This document shows positions 29,861 to 32,537 of a stretch of 32,537 bases of DNA, in pieces. Within the stretch, counting starts at the first letter, position 1, and the number at the start of each line of letters is the position of its first letter. Source of the DNA: Bacteroidales bacterium (GTDB taxonomy: Bacteria; Bacteroidota; Bacteroidia; Bacteroidales; WCHB1-69); contig JAFYAW010000009.1 in NCBI GenBank assembly GCA_017540505.1, forward strand, positions 1 through 32,537. Direction: 5' to 3'. The translations under genes and the position numbers were made by a program. The notes under the pieces are model-generated. The model was given only the letters and a program-made list of their open reading frames with translations, was not told the DNA's origin and made no database searches.

Positions 29861-31156
29861 ATGAAGGAGGTGTTTTTGCAGTATGTGTGGCGGAATCGGT
29901 TGTTCAGGGACGAGGGTGTGCGGACAACATCGGGAGAACCATTGAGGATAGTGTTTCCCGGCTATCTCAACAGCGATGCCGGGCCTGATTTCCGGCAGGC
30001 GGTAATCCGGATTGGGAACATCACGTGGGCGGGCGATGTGGAGATCCATCTCCGCAGCTCCGACTGGTACCGGCACCGGCATCAGGAGGATGCCAAGTAC
30101 CGCTCGGTGATTCTGCATGTGGTGTATGAGCATGATGCGGAGGTGGAACGGCAGCCCAACGAATGCTATCCCACGTTGGTTTTGCGAGGATTGGTGCCGG
30201 AGGAGATCTTCCGCCGTTGTGACGAGCTGCTCGGGTCGCCGGAACTGTTAGCCTGCCGCTCGAAGATCGCAGCCTGCGACCCGCTGACACTGCAGGCCTT
30301 CGTCTCCACGATGGCCATGGAACGGCTGCTTCGCAAGCAGGAATGGGTGCTTGACACGGTGCGTCAGTGTCAGGGCGACTGGTATGAGGCCCTGTACCGA
30401 CTTCTGGCGGTGAGCTTCGGATTCAAGACCAACGGCGACGCGTTTGAGCTGCTGGCCCGAAGCCTGCCGTATCGTATTCTGTCGCGCCATTTGGACTCCG
30501 CCCTGCAGGCGAACGCGCTCCTGTTCGGGCAGGCGGGCATGTTGGGGAATCCCTTGGGCGACACCTATTACTCCAAGCTGAAGTACGAATACGATTATTT
30601 GCGCTACAAATACAACCTCCAGCCCATCGGGGAGGAGCGTTGGAATCTGCTGCGGCTGCGCCCCTCCAATTTCCCCTGCCTGCGGATAGCACAGTTGGCA
30701 GCCTTGCTCATCCGCAACAAGGATCTGTTGGACATGCTGTTGCACACCTCCGATTTGGAAGCGTTGCGGCGGTGTTTTGCGGTATCGGCAGACAGCTACT
30801 GGCGCACGCACTATCATTTCGGCCGCGAGACGGAGCCGCATGGGGTTGCCTTGGGCGCATCCACGGCCGACTCGTTGCTCATCAACACGGTGGTCCCGTT
30901 CCTGTTTGCCCATTATAAATTCTTTGGGGTTGATGAAAAATTGGAATCTGTCATGATGGTCTGGGACCGTTTGCCGTTTGAGGACAACAGGCTTACGCGT
31001 GTGTGCGAGGGCACGCCCATACCCCGTGGGAGCGCGTTGGACTCGCAGGCGGTGATCGAGCTGTTGGGACAATACTGCACAAAAAAACGGTGCATGGAAT
31101 GCACCGTAGGGGATAGGATTATTCAGAAAGAGGGACCGGATGAAGGTCCCGGATGA
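29861..31156 (+). CDS. DUF2851 family protein
   Basis: This 431-residue cytoplasmic protein belongs to the uncharacterised DUF2851 family, conserved in Bacteroidota. Family features are the N-terminal EVFLQYVWRNRLF, the segment VFPGYLNSDAGPDFRQAVIRI with GDVEIHLRSSDWYRH, LHVVYEHD, and the cysteine-containing end CTKKRCMEC. The N-terminal part (VEIHLRSSDW) resembles a nuclease-like core, but no activity has been shown. The frame opens at a TTG inside the promoter (29837), so ATG 29861 with its Shine-Dalgarno sequence is the start. Its 3' end contains the hairpin that serves as the terminator of the oppositely oriented downstream gene. Confidence 0.92.
   Translation: MKEVFLQYVWRNRLFRDEGVRTTSGEPLRIVFPGYLNSDAGPDFRQAVIRIGNITWAGDVEIHLRSSDWYRHRHQEDAKYRSVILHVVYEHDAEVERQPNECYPTLVLRGLVPEEIFRRCDELLGSPELLACRSKIAACDPLTLQAFVSTMAMERLLRKQEWVLDTVRQCQGDWYEALYRLLAVSFGFKTNGDAFELLARSLPYRILSRHLDSALQANALLFGQAGMLGNPLGDTYYSKLKYEYDYLRYKYNLQPIGEERWNLLRLRPSNFPCLRIAQLAALLIRNKDLLDMLLHTSDLEALRRCFAVSADSYWRTHYHFGRETEPHGVALGASTADSLLINTVVPFLFAHYKFFGVDEKLESVMMVWDRLPFEDNRLTRVCEGTPIPRGSALDSQAVIELLGQYCTKKRCMECTVGDRIIQKEGPDEGPG
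31080..31107 (-). terminator. Terminator of the DUF4328-like gene, inside the DUF2851 coding region
   Basis: On the minus strand, ACGGTGCA (31107-31100) pairs with TGCACCGT (31094-31087), with a five-base loop, followed by seven T. It lies about 55 bp after the stop of the minus-strand gene and within the last 26 codons of the plus-strand DUF2851 gene. Confidence 0.85.
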
Positions 31157-31161
31157 TCTGC

Positions 31162-32118
31162 TTAGAATTTGTCGGCGTTGTCCACCAGCATTTTGTTCTT
31201 CTTGTTGTAGGAAAGGATAAGGTAGGCTTCCTCCACAATGCAGAGCAGAAGAATGACAATGGCGATGATGGCGATGAAGCCGTGGCTGGCTTTCAGGAAG
31301 AGCGGGCCCACGGTGAAGAAGGTCTTGTACAGGACGAAACTCATCAGCCATGTGCTGCACAGCAGTAAAATCCACCAGATGGCGATATGCAGGCCGCTGT
31401 TGTCCACCATCGTGTCTTTCTGTTCAGCGGTGTAGGTGACGATGCCTTTGTCTTCCAGGATATAGTCGGTTTCTTCCCAAATCTCTTTGAAGAAGGAGAG
31501 GGGTTTGAAGAGATTGTACAGCGGGATGATCCAGGACACGTAGGCGAGCCATGACGGCATACCCACTTTCATGTAGTCGGCGATGGCGTGCAGGTTCTTG
31601 GAGTTTTTGTAGTTGTAATGGGCGAAGACGAAAATCTTGGCTAAAAAGACGATTAGGGTGATGACGCACATCACGATGAAGGCGGAGCGTGTCTTGTCGT
31701 TGGCGGCGTTGATCTCGTCCCAATGGGTTTTGGCGGGAGCGTATGTGGCCTCGCTCTTAGCCAACTCGTCCAGATGGGTGTCCATGAGTTTCTGCTTTTC
31801 GGAAAGGGTGTTCTTGGTCACCTCGATAGCGTCGGCCAAGGTCTTCTTCTCGTCGCGGGTGGCAGCCGTCTTCAGCTTGAGGGTGTCGAGTTTGTATTGG
31901 TAGTAGGCCACCTCGGCACTGTCCTGCTTCAGCGGATGCTGGGCCATGATGAAATTCTCGTAGGTCTTGTCGTAGGCGGCACGCTCATAGACAACCGCCT
32001 TATTGGTCTTGTCAAACCGCATCAGGAAGATCATGGAAAGGATGAAGAACACCAATAAAAGGACGTTCAGAATCAGCGTCAGCTTGCCCCAGAATGTGTT
32101 GTCAGTGATTTTTTTCAT
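31162..32118 (-). CDS. DUF4328-like integral membrane protein
   Basis: This 318-residue inner-membrane protein has a first membrane helix at about residues 12-33 and then a long helical extracytoplasmic region (about 40-145), rich in K, E, A and T and probably coiled coil. Further membrane helices lie at about 148-168, 195-210, 245-270 and 275-305. The segment SWLAYVSWIIPLYNLFKPLSFFKEIWEETDY is the DUF4328 hallmark. The function is unknown. The open frame extends to 32160, but the ATG at 32118 (MKKITDNTFWGKL) is favoured. It is a single-gene unit with its own promoter and terminator. Confidence 0.82.
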   Translation of the reverse strand: MKKITDNTFWGKLTLILNVLLLVFFILSMIFLMRFDKTNKAVVYERAAYDKTYENFIMAQHPLKQDSAEVAYYQYKLDTLKLKTAATRDEKKTLADAIEVTKNTLSEKQKLMDTHLDELAKSEATYAPAKTHWDEINAANDKTRSAFIVMCVITLIVFLAKIFVFAHYNYKNSKNLHAIADYMKVGMPSWLAYVSWIIPLYNLFKPLSFFKEIWEETDYILEDKGIVTYTAEQKDTMVDNSGLHIAIWWILLLCSTWLMSFVLYKTFFTVGPLFLKASHGFIAIIAIVILLLCIVEEAYLILSYNKKNKMLVDNADKF

Positions 32119-32186
32119 ACTAATATTTTTTATGTTATTAATTATCAAACAAATATGCATAGAAACCCAATAAGAGTAACTTGTTG

Positions 32187-32194
32187 CAAAAGTA
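32187..32194 (-). promoter_or_regulatory. -7 box of the DUF4328-like gene
   Basis: On the minus strand this reads TACTTTTG, 68 bp before the ATG at 32118. It is the only TAnnTTTG match in this spacer on that strand. Confidence 0.55.
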
Positions 32195-32241
32195 AAAAAA
32201 ATAATTTAAATCGGATAGGTGCCGACATAATAAAAAAAATG

Positions 32242-32249
32242 TATTTTTG
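32242..32249 (+). promoter_or_regulatory. -7 box of the tRNA-Pro gene
   Basis: TATTTTTG, 16 bp before the tRNA 5' end, which implies a very short leader. Confidence 0.7.
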
Positions 32250-32265
32250 CGGCCTCAAATCACGG

Positions 32266-32338
32266 CGGGGTGTAGCGCAGTTGGTAGCGCGCTACGTTCG
32301 GGACGTAGAGGCCGGAAGTTCGAGTCTTCTCACCCCGA
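32266..32338 (+). tRNA. tRNA-Pro (anticodon CGG)
   Basis: The 73-nt cloverleaf has acceptor stem CGGGGTG (32266-32272) with CACCCCG (32331-32337) and discriminator A at 32338. The D-arm is GCGC...GCGC with loop AGTTGGTA. The anticodon stem is CTACG/CGTAG around loop TTCGGGA, so the anticodon is CGG (reads CCG, proline). The T-arm contains GTTCGAGTC. The 3' CCA is not encoded (CT follows). Confidence 0.97.
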
Positions 32339-32345
32339 CTGTCAG

Positions 32346-32376
32346 AAAGAGACGCAGAGCGCGTCTCTTTTTTTTG
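32346..32376 (+). terminator. Terminator of tRNA-Pro, related to the palindrome family
   Basis: AAAGAGACGC (32346-32355) pairs perfectly with GCGTCTCTTT (32361-32370), loop AGAGC, followed by a T-run. The GAGACGC/GCGTCTC core is the same as in the 28-bp palindromes, so the terminator may have arisen from one. Confidence 0.9.
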
Positions 32377-32396
32377 TGTCGTTCCTAATGTTATTC

Positions 32397-32537
32397 GTAG
32401 AGACGCGCCATGGCGAACCTGCTGAAGAACTCCCACATTTTCAGACGACAGGCTTTAAAAGAGCGACCTTTTGGGCGGGACTGACAGGGCTGCGAACGTT
32501 TTTTCTGGCTTTGCCTGTCAGGTCACGCCAGCGCTGA
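32397..32537 (-). repeat. Right copy of 141-bp inverted repeat, cut by the window end
   Basis: This is the reverse complement of 18-158 with two differences. It starts with GTAGAGACGCGCCATGGCG (32397-32415), one full arm and centre of the palindrome family, then continues into AACCTGCTGAAGAACTCC and beyond. The repeat reaches the last base of the window, so its outer end is not seen. An open frame runs through it (ending LPVRSRQR), but the same frame in the other copy shows only what any repeat would give; coding is not supported. Confidence 0.9.

Noticed and set aside
1-32537. End repeats as proof of a circular molecule or a composite transposon
   Set aside because: The copies are inverted, not direct, so they do not close a circle. 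The interior is housekeeping genes with no transposase, so a 32-kb transposon is not supported.
32247-32537. Open frame running through tRNA-Pro and the right repeat
   Set aside because: It covers a tRNA gene and its terminator, and its end is only the translated repeat.

Overview
The window is a stretch of Bacteroidota chromosome, most likely order Bacteroidales. The evidence is the promoters, where a TAnnTTTG -7 box precedes almost every transcription unit (mostly TATTTTTG or TATCTTTG), the gene content (DUF2851 protein, GT2/sugar-transferase fusion, archaeal-type phosphatidylserine decarboxylase, many small lipoproteins) and AT-rich spacers containing AATTAAAAATTAA. No phage, plasmid, CRISPR array or transposase is visible. 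The genus cannot be named from the sequence.

Layout. (1) 171-5915, plus strand: a phosphate-type ABC importer (pstC, pstA, pstB) followed by assimilatory sulfate activation and reduction (cysD, cysN, cysH). (2) 6027-9681, plus strand: an AraC-type regulator, a lipoprotein with two SnoaL-like domains, then a class M sirtuin (SirTM) and a zinc-type macrodomain protein, a likely ADP-ribosylation writer/eraser pair. (3) A divergent AraC-type regulator (9692-10510, minus) facing a six-gene plus-strand redox and small-molecule cluster (10657-14853): acetyltransferase, flavodoxin, aldo/keto reductase, cupin, alpha/beta hydrolase, NAD(P)H:FMN-type oxidoreductase. (4) 15032-18996: a large MscS-family channel and an unrecognised secreted protein. 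(5) 19145-20371, minus: ornithine aminotransferase. (6) 20478-24023, plus: lipoprotein, phosphatidylserine decarboxylase, glycosyltransferase fusion. (7) 24049-27688, minus: pyrE, then atpH, atpA, atpG. (8) 27823-29297, plus: dnaN and the RNase P RNA. (9) 29335-32338: yraN (minus), DUF2851 protein (plus), DUF4328-like membrane protein (minus), and tRNA-Pro(CGG) (plus).

The most unusual feature is a family of about 28-bp palindromes with arms GTAGAGACG and CGTCTCTAC and a variable centre. Copies lie inside the reading frames of three proteins (SirTM, macrodomain, flavodoxin) without breaking them, so each encodes a ten-residue insert, in two different frames. Another copy supplies the last codons and stop of SirTM, others sit at gene ends, and a related hairpin forms the tRNA terminator. 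Half of the same palindrome forms one end of a longer repeat, at least 141 bp, present in inverted orientation at both ends of the window. A second, unrelated 37-bp hairpin repeat lies upstream of pstB and of cysN.

The other point of biological interest is the SirTM-macrodomain pair. In the characterised Gram-positive systems this pair acts on a lipoylated GcvH-like carrier, but no carrier or lipoate ligase gene is seen here. The neighbours are redox and stress-type genes, so the substrate in this organism is open.
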